Source: Novipirellula herctigrandis
GTDB lineage: Bacteria > Planctomycetota > Planctomycetia > Pirellulales > Pirellulaceae
DNA length: 64,000 nt
Assembly: GCA_007859835.1 (NCBI GenBank)
Contig: SJPJ01000001.1
Location: 5,676,107 to 5,740,106, forward strand
Direction: 5' to 3'
Under the pieces are notes generated by a model. That model worked only from the letters and a program-made list of their open reading frames with translations. It was not told the DNA's origin and ran no database searches. A program made the position numbers and the translations under genes. This document shows, in pieces, positions 37,315 through 48,909 of the stretch (position 1 is its first letter; every line of letters begins with the position of its first letter).

Positions 37315-40300
37315 CTACTGCGGCACCACGTCGATGTATACCGAATACCGGTCATACGTCTCGAAGAACGGTTTGAGTTGCAGTTCGCCGATTTGGAAGC
37401 GTAGTTTGCTAGGGTCCCCCACGATTGATTGGCCGATGTCGTTGGTGTTGATTTTCACTTGTCGCCACGTCGACAGCGGTCCCGGTTCGTCGATTGCCAA
37501 CAGGACTGGGCCGAAGAAGATGCTTGCAATATTCGGCTGGTCCATGATGCGGCTGAGACGGAAACTCATCGGTATCTGCAAGTCGATTGTGTCACCGCTT
37601 TTCCACTGTCGATCAAGCGTCAGGTACTTTCCTTTGGGCAATTCGACGGTCTGACTCATTCCGTTGATTGACACATGCATTCCATTTGTCGCCCACGAGG
37701 GGACTCGCACCATGATGGCAAATTGGCCATCGCCATCGATCGTCAGTCGCGTGCGGTCAGAGTAGGGAAAGCTCGTCGCTTGCGTTACCTCGATGCCACG
37801 TTCGTTCCAATCGAGTTTGGAGGGCACGAATAGGTTCACGTACAGCTTGCTATTGTCCACGCTCTTGAAGTAGATCGAATCTTGTAGCTTCGTGCTGCTT
37901 TCCAATGCAGTGCCATTGCAGCAGGTAAAGCCACGCATCCCTGCGTTGCCAAACCGTTTCCTCGATGCGGGGTTAAGTGGCACGTGATAGGTGTTCCCCG
38001 GATTGTCCTCGTCAACCGAAGCCAGGATGTGGTTGTAGAGAGCTTGTTCGTAGTAATCCATGTACTTCGTATCGGGCGAGTGCATGAATAGTTGGCGGCT
38101 GAGTTTTAGCAAGTTGTAGGTCGCACAGGTTTCATTTTGACCGCCGCTCGAGAAACCGTTCCGGAACAGACTATCGGGTTCGGCGGGAAAGCACTCTGCG
38201 TTATTGGGCGTGCTGGCACCCGCGACACCGCCAATGGCGTACATGTACGAGCCAGTGACGATATGCCAAAAGTTGTCGGCTAGATGGAAGTAGCGCGGAT
38301 CTCGGTTGGAGCGATAGGTTTCAAGTGCTCCGGTGATCTGTGGGATGTGCTGGTTTGCGTGCTTGCCGCGAATGGTGTCGACGTTACACGCTAGGCCGTG
38401 CGTACGATCAGCATTCCCGAAGAAGAAGTCAATGTTGTCGAACAGTTGCGCACACTCTAGAAATCGTGCGTCGTCCGTCAGTCGATACAGTCGAGCCATC
38501 ACTTCGTTCATGCCACCGAATTCGCCGGCAATGTAGCGATTCCACATCTGGATGCGCGTTTGTGCGGGCACGTGTCGTAGCCGCTCATATACCCAAAGTC
38601 CCATGCCGTTGCCAACTTTGAGAGCCTTCTCATTTCCGCCGACTTCGTAACAATCGAGCAAGCCAGCAATGATTTTATGAAGCGTGTAATAGGGGGCCCA
38701 AACTTGATTGTTCCGACCACCATAGGTTGCCCCCTGTTCAAGCATGATGAATTGGTCCGGTGGGTAGGCGCTAATATACCCTTTGCCCCAATTCCAGTAA
38801 TCGGTGCGAATACCATCTTCACTAAGGTCCGATGTGTAGCCATCGCGTCCGGGGCCAGGTGGCACGCTTGCCGGATCGGCGTTGAAGTCGCCTTCCGCAA
38901 TCCGTGGCCTACCGGATTTTTCAGAGAGCCCACCGGATTTTTCAGAGAGGTCGTGAAGCGTTTCGATCAAGTAGTCCATCTTCTGTTTGAAATTGGCCCG
39001 CAACGTTTCGTCGTACGTACAGCTAGCGTATGCCTGTGCGATCGCGGACAAGTAGTGTCCGCTGGCGTGTCCACGCAATCGCGTGGTTTGGCTATCCCAG
39101 CCCCCTAGCGGTCGTGCGCCGTCGGGTTGCTCTTGTCCAAATGCATCCCGAAACATATAGAGGAAACTATCGGCATTCGTGAGCGTTAGCGACTTGAAGA
39201 ACTTGTCGCGGTTCTTGATGAAAGGAGTTGCGTGTCCTTGTCCGTCGTGGTTCAGGGTTACTCGTCCCAACGGAAAGGGAGCAAGCAGTTGCACCGCTGT
39301 TGTCGTGGTATTGTCTGATGCGGGGGCGACATGAATAACTGCTTTGGGGTGGAGGTCCGTGCCTGGGATCGATCCAGTAATCGTGTATGTCCCCACGTCG
39401 AGAGCTTCGGAATTGTTTTTCGGCGCCGGCCAAATCACGCGTACCTTGGGTCTATCGCCTCCGTTGTTGAACGTGGCTGGAACCCAAAGAGGTAACCGTG
39501 GAAGGTGTCCCACAACGGTTTCGACGTTCACGTCGGGCACTGCGACAATGGACGTCCCGTAGACAGCCGAAGAGGATACGGCCATGGATTGGGTTTGGTC
39601 GGGTTGAGGTGCGGTTTGAGGGCTTGACGATGGTATCGTATCGGTCGAAAGCGTGTCGCGATGGATCGTTGCTACCTGAGCGTCGGTTAACGCAATTGTA
39701 TAGACCCGGACATCATGTAGTTTGGCATGTGCGGTCTCGTCGGTATCGTATTGCGAACGACCAATGAAAAGACGGTTCTTGTCGCCATCTTCTTGGTGCA
39801 GTACATCCTCAAGAGTCAAAGCGATGTTTGTTGCGTGGCCAACTTGCTTGCCATCGGCGTAGGTCGTCAATGTCTGTTTTGAAGCATCCAGTACAATTGC
39901 AAGATGTACCCATCGGTTCAATGCGATTCGTGCCGACATCGGTCCGTTCTCGTTGTTCCATCCCGTCGCGGTGATGCGTGCTCGAAAGCCTTCGTTAGGT
40001 TGCTCTCCCATCGGCGTGCAAAAGAAATTAGCAGTCGGTCCCTGTCCGAAGTCGAAGAGTCGTTGCCATGCTTGTTCGGATCGGAAGAAAACCCAGCTAG
40101 TAATGCTCACAGTATCAAACCCTATCAATGCGTTTCCTGGAATTTGTAGGAACCCGCCACGGCCGCCAGCAAGCGATAGAACTCGACCGAATTTTTCGTC
40201 GTCGACGTATGACACCGGTGCGCCGTGAACCGCAGCATGGTGATTGTTTCGGGACCAATCTTGCGAGTTGCCTGCCAATACGTATCGGGCAGCCAATGCT

Positions 40301-40428
40301 GTTTCGCCGATACCGTTGAGGAACTGGTCTCCCTGAGAGTGTTGCGATTGGGCAAGCTTCAACGGAAGACTTAACGCGACCACAATTAGGCTCAGTATCG
40401 CAAATGCTGTAGCGTGAGGGGGTCTCAT
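37315..40428 (-). CDS. Secreted GH127 beta-L-arabinofuranosidase with LamG domain
   Basis: The 1037-residue protein has a signal peptide (1-28), a LamG/concanavalin-like domain (about 45-245), an Ig-like stretch (about 310-370) and a GH127 catalytic domain (about 380-1037). The zinc-site residues of the Bifidobacterium enzyme appear to be present: E766 and C768 in NETCATYN, and C836 and C837 in GFTCCNGT. The family removes beta-L-arabinofuranose from plant glycans. LamG may bind substrate. A 21-bp in-frame duplication adds LSEKSGG. It is divergent from the GH43 gene. Confidence 0.9.
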   Translation of the reverse strand: MRPPHATAFAILSLIVVALSLPLKLAQSQHSQGDQFLNGIGETALAARYVLAGNSQDWSRNNHHAAVHGAPVSYVDDEKFGRVLSLAGGRGGFLQIPGNALIGFDTVSITSWVFFRSEQAWQRLFDFGQGPTANFFCTPMGEQPNEGFRARITATGWNNENGPMSARIALNRWVHLAIVLDASKQTLTTYADGKQVGHATNIALTLEDVLHQEDGDKNRLFIGRSQYDTDETAHAKLHDVRVYTIALTDAQVATIHRDTLSTDTIPSSSPQTAPQPDQTQSMAVSSSAVYGTSIVAVPDVNVETVVGHLPRLPLWVPATFNNGGDRPKVRVIWPAPKNNSEALDVGTYTITGSIPGTDLHPKAVIHVAPASDNTTTTAVQLLAPFPLGRVTLNHDGQGHATPFIKNRDKFFKSLTLTNADSFLYMFRDAFGQEQPDGARPLGGWDSQTTRLRGHASGHYLSAIAQAYASCTYDETLRANFKQKMDYLIETLHDLSEKSGGLSEKSGRPRIAEGDFNADPASVPPGPGRDGYTSDLSEDGIRTDYWNWGKGYISAYPPDQFIMLEQGATYGGRNNQVWAPYYTLHKIIAGLLDCYEVGGNEKALKVGNGMGLWVYERLRHVPAQTRIQMWNRYIAGEFGGMNEVMARLYRLTDDARFLECAQLFDNIDFFFGNADRTHGLACNVDTIRGKHANQHIPQITGALETYRSNRDPRYFHLADNFWHIVTGSYMYAIGGVAGASTPNNAECFPAEPDSLFRNGFSSGGQNETCATYNLLKLSRQLFMHSPDTKYMDYYEQALYNHILASVDEDNPGNTYHVPLNPASRKRFGNAGMRGFTCCNGTALESSTKLQDSIYFKSVDNSKLYVNLFVPSKLDWNERGIEVTQATSFPYSDRTRLTIDGDGQFAIMVRVPSWATNGMHVSINGMSQTVELPKGKYLTLDRQWKSGDTIDLQIPMSFRLSRIMDQPNIASIFFGPVLLAIDEPGPLSTWRQVKINTNDIGQSIVGDPSKLRFQIGELQLKPFFETYDRYSVYIDVVPQ
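38911..38952. repeat. 21-bp in-frame tandem duplication within the GH127 gene
   Basis: Two nearly identical 21-bp units, ACCGGATTTTTCAGAGAGCCC and its variant, lie at 38911-38931 and 38932-38952. They encode LSEKSGG and LSEKSGR, so the reading frame is kept. The insertion is in a solvent-exposed-looking loop. Confidence 0.9.
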
Positions 40429-40751
40429 GCGATTGCCTTGAAAAAGATTGGATAAAAGAGCATCAGGAAGTCTTCAAGCAACACTCATGTTTGATGAGTC
40501 TATCTGAAGCAGGAGTTCAGAAAGGGCCCCGTGTTTCTTAAGCCCCGTGTTTTCAGGCCCTAATATGAGTGGCTCTTGCAAGTCGGAAGGGCAATGCCAG
40601 GGTAGGGGAAATGCAACACTTCGGCTAACCATGATAGCCGACTGAATTGCTTGTTGCGTCTTTGTCAGTATTCACCGCGAAGCGACATGTTATCATTGCG
40701 GCTTCCCTTGTTGAACCTGCTGTTACTCATCAAATATGAAGAGTCGTTGTT
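40429..40751. other. 323-bp divergent intergenic region of the arabinan cluster
   Basis: The region separates the GH127 (minus) and GH43 (plus) starts. A small duplicated element, GCCCCGTGTTT, occurs near 40527 and 40542. No gene, operator or hairpin could be supported. Shared regulation of both genes from here is plausible. Confidence 0.5.
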
Positions 40752-41789
40752 ATGAACATGCCGTATCTTGATCGTCTAAGTCTCGCAGGCATAGCAATTT
40801 CCTTGCTGATTGCAAGTCCTTCGCATGCTCAATGTTGGCGAGGTTTTTTGGTTCCAGTGCTACAGGAACAAAAGTGCGTCCTGGCATCGGACGAGCAGCG
40901 CGAGGCACCATCGGCTGTTTTACCAGGCTTGAACGCCGATCCGCACATCGCGGTGTTTGAGGATACGTTTTACATTTATCCAACAACCGATGGAAATCCT
41001 GGTTGGGGTTCCACTTTGTTTCGGACGTGGTCGTCGAGAGACCTCGTGAACTGGACGAACGAAGGCGTCATTCTTGACCTGCCGCGTGATCTGAAATGGG
41101 CGGATGTCCATGCATGGGCTCCCGCGATCGCCACGAAGAATGACAAGTACTTCTATTACTTTAGTGCCGCCCAGAATATTGGCGTCGCCGTGGCTGACCG
41201 CCCTCAAGGTCCGTTCAAAGATCCACTCGGTGAGCCTCTTGTGGCGAAGGGAGACTACCGGAAAATGCAATGCATTGATCCGATGGTCTTTGTCGATGAC
41301 GACGGATCCGCTTACTTGTATTGGGGGCAAGGTCGCTGCAAAGTTGTTAAGTTGAATGACGACATGATTTCGTTTAATCCAGGTGAAGTAAAAGACATCA
41401 CGCCGCCGGGTTACAATGAAGGGGCGTTTCTTCATAAACGAAATGGGAAGTACTATCTCAGTTGGTCGGAATACGACACCCGTGATCCACGCTACTCTGT
41501 TGCTTACGGCACTTCGGATTCGCCGCTGGGACCGTTCGAGAAGGCTCCGGTCAATCCGATTCTAAGTCAGGATGGCATCGTCAAAGGTGCCGGCCACCAT
41601 TCGATTGTCCAGATACCCGGTAGCGATGAGTGGGTGATCGCCTTCCACCGGTTCCGTATCCCCGATGGCAACGGTTTTAACCGTGAAACCTGTCTTGCTC
41701 CGCTGCGACACGCCGCGAACGGTCGCCTGTTATCGGTTGACGTTTTTGAGTCCGTGCCCGCAGTCGGCCCCTCAAATAAGAAAAATTGA
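40752..41789 (+). CDS. Secreted GH43-family glycoside hydrolase
   Basis: The 345-residue protein has a signal peptide (cleavage near SHAQ, about 27) and a five-blade beta-propeller. The three catalytic acids of GH43 are visible: D63 (ADPHIAVF), D176 (CIDPMVFVDDDG) and E223 (YNEGAF). GH43 enzymes are arabinofuranosidases, arabinanases or xylosidases. It is placed between a GH127 and a GH51 gene, which favours an arabinan or arabinoxylan side-chain activity. A convergent terminator separates it from mscL. Confidence 0.88.
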   Translation: MNMPYLDRLSLAGIAISLLIASPSHAQCWRGFLVPVLQEQKCVLASDEQREAPSAVLPGLNADPHIAVFEDTFYIYPTTDGNPGWGSTLFRTWSSRDLVNWTNEGVILDLPRDLKWADVHAWAPAIATKNDKYFYYFSAAQNIGVAVADRPQGPFKDPLGEPLVAKGDYRKMQCIDPMVFVDDDGSAYLYWGQGRCKVVKLNDDMISFNPGEVKDITPPGYNEGAFLHKRNGKYYLSWSEYDTRDPRYSVAYGTSDSPLGPFEKAPVNPILSQDGIVKGAGHHSIVQIPGSDEWVIAFHRFRIPDGNGFNRETCLAPLRHAANGRLLSVDVFESVPAVGPSNKKN

Positions 41790-41813
41790 GGATGCAAATG
41801 GGTGCCATGGCCA

Positions 41814-41846
41814 CAGGGACGGCGGCCTGCAACGGTGCCGTCCCTG
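41814..41846. terminator. Bidirectional hairpin between GH43 and mscL
   Basis: Perfect 10-bp arms CAGGGACGGC (41814-41823) and GCCGTCCCTG (41837-41846) flank a 13-base loop. The two genes converge here, so the hairpin can serve both. No T run is attached. Confidence 0.65.
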
Positions 41847-41863
41847 GGAGTGAATGACGCTGT

Positions 41864-42262
41864 TTACTTCTTCAGTGCGTCGCGGATTTCGGTCAACAGC
41901 ACAATGTCAGCTGCTGGGGGAGCTTCTTCTTCTGCCTTCTTCATCCACTTTGCGGCGACTTTCAATGCCACGAAAATCACAAACGCGAGAATCGTAAAGT
42001 CGATGACGTTCTGAATGAAACTGCCGTAATGGATAGCTGCTTGGACTTGTTCTCCGTCAGCGTTCTCGATCATTTTTCCCAAGGGCATCTTGAGACTTGA
42101 CATGTCGGGAACGCCTGCGATTACAGCAATTAGAGGCGAAACGATGTTGTCGATGAAGGACTTTACAATTGCCGCAGCGGCACTGCCCATGATGATGCCG
42201 ACAGCCATGTCGATAAGATTGCCTTTAAATGCGAAATCCTTGAAGTCTTGAATGAAACTCAT
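41864..42262 (-). CDS. mscL: Large-conductance mechanosensitive channel MscL
   Basis: The 132-residue protein has the MscL layout: N-terminal helix SFIQDFKDFAFKGNLIDMAVG, first transmembrane helix (about 15-45), periplasmic loop (about 50-75), second helix (about 80-105) and charged C-terminal helix. It releases solutes during hypo-osmotic shock. It sits alone between the two arabinofuranosidase-type genes. No functional link is obvious. Confidence 0.95.
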   Translation of the reverse strand: MSFIQDFKDFAFKGNLIDMAVGIIMGSAAAAIVKSFIDNIVSPLIAVIAGVPDMSSLKMPLGKMIENADGEQVQAAIHYGSFIQNVIDFTILAFVIFVALKVAAKWMKKAEEEAPPAADIVLLTEIRDALKK

Positions 42263-42669
42263 TTGAAATGTTCTCTTTGGTAAATTGATGAAGTTGAAAC
42301 TTGGAATCGCTTGCCAGCGTGTATCAAAAAAACGCCGGTTCCGAATTTCGGTGTAAGGTCATAGCCGCCAATTGGTTAGGCTGCGGGACTGTTCTAGAGA
42401 AAGCGTAAGTGAGTTCGAACTTCCGCACAAAATCGATCCAAACGACGGCGCACGGGCTGCTTATTTCGCCTAATGTTGCCATCTGTGTGATGGCGAGCGT
42501 TCAGGCCAGTGTCGTCGGAGCTATATTCCGGGGTATTCGCCGTCAATTGAGATGCTCACTGGTAGCGATCAAAGGCAAGCTGCGCGAGAGGTGTTCAGGC
42601 CGATTGCAGCGTAAGTATTCGCTCGTCAAACGATTGCATCTGCGTTTTTGCTCCGTGTTTGTCTCGGTC
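42263..42669. other. 407-bp intergenic region
   Basis: The region lies between the mscL start and the GH51 stop. A 103-codon plus-strand ORF (42409-42720) overlaps the GH51 gene and has no family features, so I do not call it. I see no repeat or hairpin worth listing. Confidence 0.5.
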
Positions 42670-45600
42670 TTATTGGGGCAGACTTCTGCGGTTGTTTCTC
42701 TCTGGATTGCCGGTTGTTAGCCGTCCGCTCCAAAAGTCGTCCACCAGTGCGTAGGCTGTGGGGTCATACGCTTTCAGGCCCTCGGGACCATTCGCGGGCT
42801 TTGGGCCCTCCATGTGTAGGTCACCGTGGGTCCCGAAGTACCACATGGCCAGCTCTGCAAAGAACTCGTGGGTGTTGGTTCCAGCGTAGGAATTGACCCA
42901 ATGCCCTGCGTCGAGCGACCTTTGCCGTTGGTCCTCGAAACGTTGGCGAATTGCCCTGGGAACACCGTGGCCAAGAATGTTGTGAGCAAATTCGTGTACA
43001 CAAATGTCACGGCCTTGATAGCGGTCCTGTTTCAGGCGAAGTAGGTTTTCTTCCCCACAGGAGGTCAACAGCCCACCCATCCCGCGAGTCCGCTCGTCGC
43101 GAGTCAGGCCATTGTATTCGGCAATGGGTTTGCCCTTGTCGTGTCGCCATTCGGGCAAGTCTGTGGTGACTTGATTCCTGCCGATGATGTGCAACTCTGC
43201 CCCGACTGCGGCTAGGCTTGCAGGAACGTTCGGCAGGTTGGCCATCATCCTATCCAAACGATCGTAGGCTTCGAAAAGAGCTTCGTCGACGACTTCCTTA
43301 GGGGCTTTGATCGGGATGCCCTTGAAATTCAGTTGCTTCGCAAAGAAATCCTTCTCAGGTGGTTCGATCGTCTCGATCGCTAGTTTGTAGGAATCGGGGC
43401 GTTGTTTGGAATCCGATAGTGTAGGACTCGCTTGCGTCTTGAAGCGGATAACCGTCAGCGAATGCGGTTGAAGCTGAAGCGTGCACTTTGGTCCGTGGAC
43501 TTCCATTAGGGTCGTCCGAGGTGAGATCTTATTTGGTTCGTCGAGTGAGTTGTTTTCGCTAAGGGACGCGCCGGTCAGGACGGTGACGGCGGCTTTTCCT
43601 GGTTTGACCTGTGCCCCTGAGATAGACACGTTGGTCGCCATCCGCTGATCCGAAATGTTGATGGCCTTGAGGATGATGTCTCCGCTGGCCTCATCCGGAC
43701 CGGCAACGGCAAAGACCTTGGTCTCCGAAGGAGCCTGACCCTCGTTAACCAACTGACCGTCCAGAAAACAGCGAATTTGTTGTCCGCTGACCTCAACCTT
43801 GATGTCATACCAGCGATTGTCCTCAATCCGACCGCGGACGGGTCGGCCCACAGGGCTCTGGTTAAACTCGATGGCGTGTTGGCTATTGCCCCATCCTCCG
43901 AGGTTCCACCAATACCGGTCTGGTCCCTTGTGTCCAAAGGCGATCAGGAATCCCTCGCCACCGCTGAGTCTGCGGGCTTTGAGTGTAAGTGTGTAATCGG
44001 TCCATGTCTCATCGCCAAAATAGCTGAGTCCCTGGCCCCGTCGGCTTTGGCGGTAGACTCCATCCGCTACGTTCCAACGACCATGATCCGGTGTCCAGCC
44101 TGCTGCGTCCTCTGTAAAATCAGAGGCATAGAGGACCTTGCCTTGCTGTTCTACACGCACGGCTTTGAACTCGGCGGTTGCGTCCCAGGTGCCCACGCCG
44201 ATTTGTCCAGTGACCTTTTGAGGACCGGCATCGGGGAACGTTACTTCGGTTTGGACGGTGTGAGTGGGGAGGTTGGTGCCGAGCATTTTCCAGAGGTAAT
44301 ACGAAGCGGTTCCGAAGATGCGGGTTCCGTCGTAATAGATCATGGCATGCCATGGCGGCGGCGCATTGGTCAGCTCCGTGCGGCCCTTTACATGCCCCAG
44401 CAGCGGAGCATAAGAGACCATGTTGACGGTATCGCTGTTCCGCTCGCAACCCAGAAGGAACACGCCCTCGGCGAGCGCTGCCAAGAGGTTGCCCCGGAGC
44501 GGTCCGCCTTCCCCGCTGGTGACGGCCACTTCGCCCAAGTACAGAGGTGGCAGATGGCGATCACGGCCATCGTATTCATTGAACCGAGAGAGGAACCAGC
44601 GTGGGGAGTTGTAATAGTGGCGGTCCTCGATGTCGAATACGGCATGGCCCAGTGACTCTCGGCTTGTCCACGACAGGTCCGCTAAGTAGGTCAAGTCGGG
44701 GTGTTTGGACTTCATCGCATCGTGCACGTATCGGTACCTCTCGCCGTATTCCGGTCCCTGGTTCTCATTTCCAATCTCGATGTATTTAAGGTCAAAGGAA
44801 TCGGGGTGACCGGCCTTGGCTCGCATGGTTCCCCACTTGGAATCAGCAGGGCCATTGGCGTACGCCACGATGTCGAGGAAATTGTCCCGGACCCAGCCCA
44901 TCTCTTCCATCGGTACGGTCTCCCGTTGGCGGAAGATGCAGGTTTGGCCGCAGAAGCCCACCCACAGCGGTTTTGCGTCGACGTCTTCGATGAATCGGAG
45001 GTACTCATATAATCCCATGCCATGAGTTTGGCGATAGTTCCAAGGGCCCCATCGCTCCGGACGATCCTCAACAGGTCCGACTGTGAGTTTCCAGTTGTAG
45101 GCGGTCTCTACCGTGCCGCCTTCCACCACGCATCCGCCGGGGAAGCGTACGAAACCCGGTTTGAGGTCTGCGATCATCTGGGCGATGTCCAAACGCAAAC
45201 CATTGGATTGGCCCTTCCATGTTTCTTCTGGGAATAGCGAAACGAAGTCCAACCAAATTTGACCCTTGTCACCAGCCAGGATGACCAACCGAGCTTTAGA
45301 ATCTGTCTTCGTAGCAGTAAGGGTGAGTTTGTGCTGTTTCCATTCCGCGGTGATGCCATGCACTTCCGGCTCATCCGAACAGGCTGTGCCTGAGGCATCT
45401 TCCAAGCGAACCGTCAGCGGTCCATTGAATCGATCGCCGCTGCGGGCATAGAGCGACAACGCGTACGACTCGCCTTTTCGGATTCCCATGCCAAAGAAAC
45501 CGCCGTTGGACACGCCGATTCTTCCCTTCGTAGCGTCTTCCACATCAAGACGCAGGCAATACGCAGAGGATTCGGTTACTCCGCCGTTCGTCTCTAAGTG

Positions 45601-46011
45601 CATCGTCCCTGCTGCGGATCCTTGCTGTACCAGAGACCAAAAAGGTACGCCGTTGGTAGAGTAGCCGTATCGAGAGAATCCGGAGTCGAAGCCCCCGGCG
45701 TCCACCCAGCGGCCGTTCCGCAGCGTGTAGCCCTCGGGTGGTCGCGAATCTTCGAAGGCACGGTTGCGGATCAATTCCCCGTACAAGCCGCCGTCCACTC
45801 CATGGTTGATCTCCTCCAAGAAGATTCCATACATACGGGGATTGATCTTGGGGCCTGGATTTGATGCGTCGATAGTCACCGTCGCTGTGTCTGCCACGAT
45901 TGCTGTGTCGGCCGAGGTTGCTGTGTCGGCCGAGGTTGCTGTGTCGGCCGGGATGAATATGGCAGTCAAGAGGCACATCAATCTAATCACACTCAGGCGT
46001 ATCATCGCCAT
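42670..46011 (-). CDS. GH51 arabinofuranosidase fused to HEFAH metallopeptidase-like domain
   Basis: The 1113-residue protein has a signal peptide followed by six-residue repeats ADTATS (18-bp DNA repeat). Residues about 45-860 match GH51 alpha-L-arabinofuranosidase. The acid/base would be E416 (IGNENQG) and the nucleophile E494 (YLGEVAV). A LamG-like segment (about 600-740) lies inside that half. Residues about 880-1113 form a zinc-peptidase-like domain, with H1006, E1007 and H1010 in CVHEFAHNILGHG and a candidate third ligand in THEFFAELAMW. I know of no standard enzyme with this order. The fusion needs confirmation. Confidence 0.82.
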   Translation of the reverse strand: MAMIRLSVIRLMCLLTAIFIPADTATSADTATSADTAIVADTATVTIDASNPGPKINPRMYGIFLEEINHGVDGGLYGELIRNRAFEDSRPPEGYTLRNGRWVDAGGFDSGFSRYGYSTNGVPFWSLVQQGSAAGTMHLETNGGVTESSAYCLRLDVEDATKGRIGVSNGGFFGMGIRKGESYALSLYARSGDRFNGPLTVRLEDASGTACSDEPEVHGITAEWKQHKLTLTATKTDSKARLVILAGDKGQIWLDFVSLFPEETWKGQSNGLRLDIAQMIADLKPGFVRFPGGCVVEGGTVETAYNWKLTVGPVEDRPERWGPWNYRQTHGMGLYEYLRFIEDVDAKPLWVGFCGQTCIFRQRETVPMEEMGWVRDNFLDIVAYANGPADSKWGTMRAKAGHPDSFDLKYIEIGNENQGPEYGERYRYVHDAMKSKHPDLTYLADLSWTSRESLGHAVFDIEDRHYYNSPRWFLSRFNEYDGRDRHLPPLYLGEVAVTSGEGGPLRGNLLAALAEGVFLLGCERNSDTVNMVSYAPLLGHVKGRTELTNAPPPWHAMIYYDGTRIFGTASYYLWKMLGTNLPTHTVQTEVTFPDAGPQKVTGQIGVGTWDATAEFKAVRVEQQGKVLYASDFTEDAAGWTPDHGRWNVADGVYRQSRRGQGLSYFGDETWTDYTLTLKARRLSGGEGFLIAFGHKGPDRYWWNLGGWGNSQHAIEFNQSPVGRPVRGRIEDNRWYDIKVEVSGQQIRCFLDGQLVNEGQAPSETKVFAVAGPDEASGDIILKAINISDQRMATNVSISGAQVKPGKAAVTVLTGASLSENNSLDEPNKISPRTTLMEVHGPKCTLQLQPHSLTVIRFKTQASPTLSDSKQRPDSYKLAIETIEPPEKDFFAKQLNFKGIPIKAPKEVVDEALFEAYDRLDRMMANLPNVPASLAAVGAELHIIGRNQVTTDLPEWRHDKGKPIAEYNGLTRDERTRGMGGLLTSCGEENLLRLKQDRYQGRDICVHEFAHNILGHGVPRAIRQRFEDQRQRSLDAGHWVNSYAGTNTHEFFAELAMWYFGTHGDLHMEGPKPANGPEGLKAYDPTAYALVDDFWSGRLTTGNPERNNRRSLPQ
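45881..45952. repeat. 18-bp in-frame tandem repeat, four copies, in the GH51 signal region
   Basis: Four copies of a GTTGCTGTGTCGGCCGAG-type unit encode the repeated ADTATS peptide after the signal sequence. Two copies are identical; the outer two diverge. All keep the frame. Confidence 0.9.
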
Positions 46012-46273
46012 GGCATCCGTCCTTCAAGGAATACAAGTTTCGATTTTACAGGCACGTTTGTCGACAAACATGATTCTATGAGCAGAAAGGAATAGGGTAG
46101 AAGTGGGCAATTAGGCGATGCGATCCGCTTCAGGCTCGATAGCCGGGTGTTCCGTCGTGTTTCTTTCACAGCCCGAGCGATGATTGGGCCGAAAACTTGA
46201 TGCCCTTTGCGGCAGTTTCCGTTTCGGGGATGATTGAGTTGTCCATCCTTTTTTCTTTCATCGATATTTCAAT

Positions 46274-47071
46274 ATGAACAACGCTTGTCTAATCGTCGTT
46301 CCCGCGCGACTTGCTTCCACTCGTTTGTCTGAAAAATTGCTTCGACGCGTCGATGGAAAGTCGGTGCTTCAGTACACATGGCAAGCCGCTTCGCGAGCAT
46401 CGGTGACGAACCGAGTCGTCGTCGCGGTGGACGATGCGAAGTTGGCCGACGAAGTGACACGGTTTGGTGGGACAGCGATCATGACGGATGTGAACTGCCC
46501 AAGCGGCACCGATCGGATTGCCGAAGTGGCCAAGCAGTGCCCGGAGTTTGATGTGTTTGTGAACGTCCAAGGGGACGAACCCGAAATCGATCCGGTGGCT
46601 ATCGACTTGGTCGCGTCGCTGCTGATTGACAACCCGTCGGCGGATATCGCCACCGTTGGCACGCCGATCCGCGACTTGGAAAAGCTTCAGGATCCAGGGT
46701 GCGTCAAAATTGTTTTGGCGAGTGAAATGGGTGGGGCCAAAGGGGCAGGGCAGGGCAGGGCGATCTATTTCAGCCGCTCGGTCGTACCCCATATGCGCGG
46801 CGGTGTGACCGCAGAATCATTGCTGGCTGAACCGCCGTTGTTCTGGCACCACCTCGGTTTATACGCCTATCGCCGCGAATTTTTGCAGTGGTTTTCACAG
46901 CAATCGCAAAGCGTGCTCGAACAGACCGAGCGTCTCGAGCAATTGCGGGCGATCGAGGCTGGCAAGCAAATTGTTGTCGCTAGAGTCGAGTCGGCGGTGC
47001 CCGGAATCGATACCGAAGAGGATTTTCGGGCATTTGCCGAGCGAGTGGCGTTTGCAAACCAGAATACGTAG
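46274..47071 (+). CDS. kdsB: CMP-KDO synthetase (3-deoxy-manno-octulosonate cytidylyltransferase)
   Basis: The 265-residue protein has the KdsB signatures VVPARLASTRLSEK, VQGDEPEID and AIYFSRS. It activates KDO with CTP for lipid A core synthesis, which implies lipopolysaccharide in this organism. A GGGCA triplet repeat near 46750 gives a short glycine-rich stretch (GGAKGAGQGR) where the E. coli enzyme has a shorter loop. It is next to pyrG, which makes its CTP. Confidence 0.93.
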   Translation: MNNACLIVVPARLASTRLSEKLLRRVDGKSVLQYTWQAASRASVTNRVVVAVDDAKLADEVTRFGGTAIMTDVNCPSGTDRIAEVAKQCPEFDVFVNVQGDEPEIDPVAIDLVASLLIDNPSADIATVGTPIRDLEKLQDPGCVKIVLASEMGGAKGAGQGRAIYFSRSVVPHMRGGVTAESLLAEPPLFWHHLGLYAYRREFLQWFSQQSQSVLEQTERLEQLRAIEAGKQIVVARVESAVPGIDTEEDFRAFAERVAFANQNT

Positions 47072-47095
47072 GTTAAACCTTTCTTGCGTTTAACC
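47071..47095 (+). terminator. Hairpin at the kdsB stop codon
   Basis: Perfect 8-bp arms GGTTAAAC (47071-47078) and GTTTAACC (47088-47095) begin at the last base of the kdsB stop. No T run follows, so termination is uncertain. Confidence 0.45.
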
Positions 47096-47099
47096 GTTT

Positions 47100-48876
<1,777 letters not shown>

Positions 48877-48909
48877 CGAAAACCGTTTTGACTCAAAAGA
48901 GTAATAGCC

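Noticed and set aside
42409..42720. 103-codon plus-strand ORF overlapping the GH51 gene
   Set aside because: Overlap with a well-supported gene and arginine-rich noise composition.
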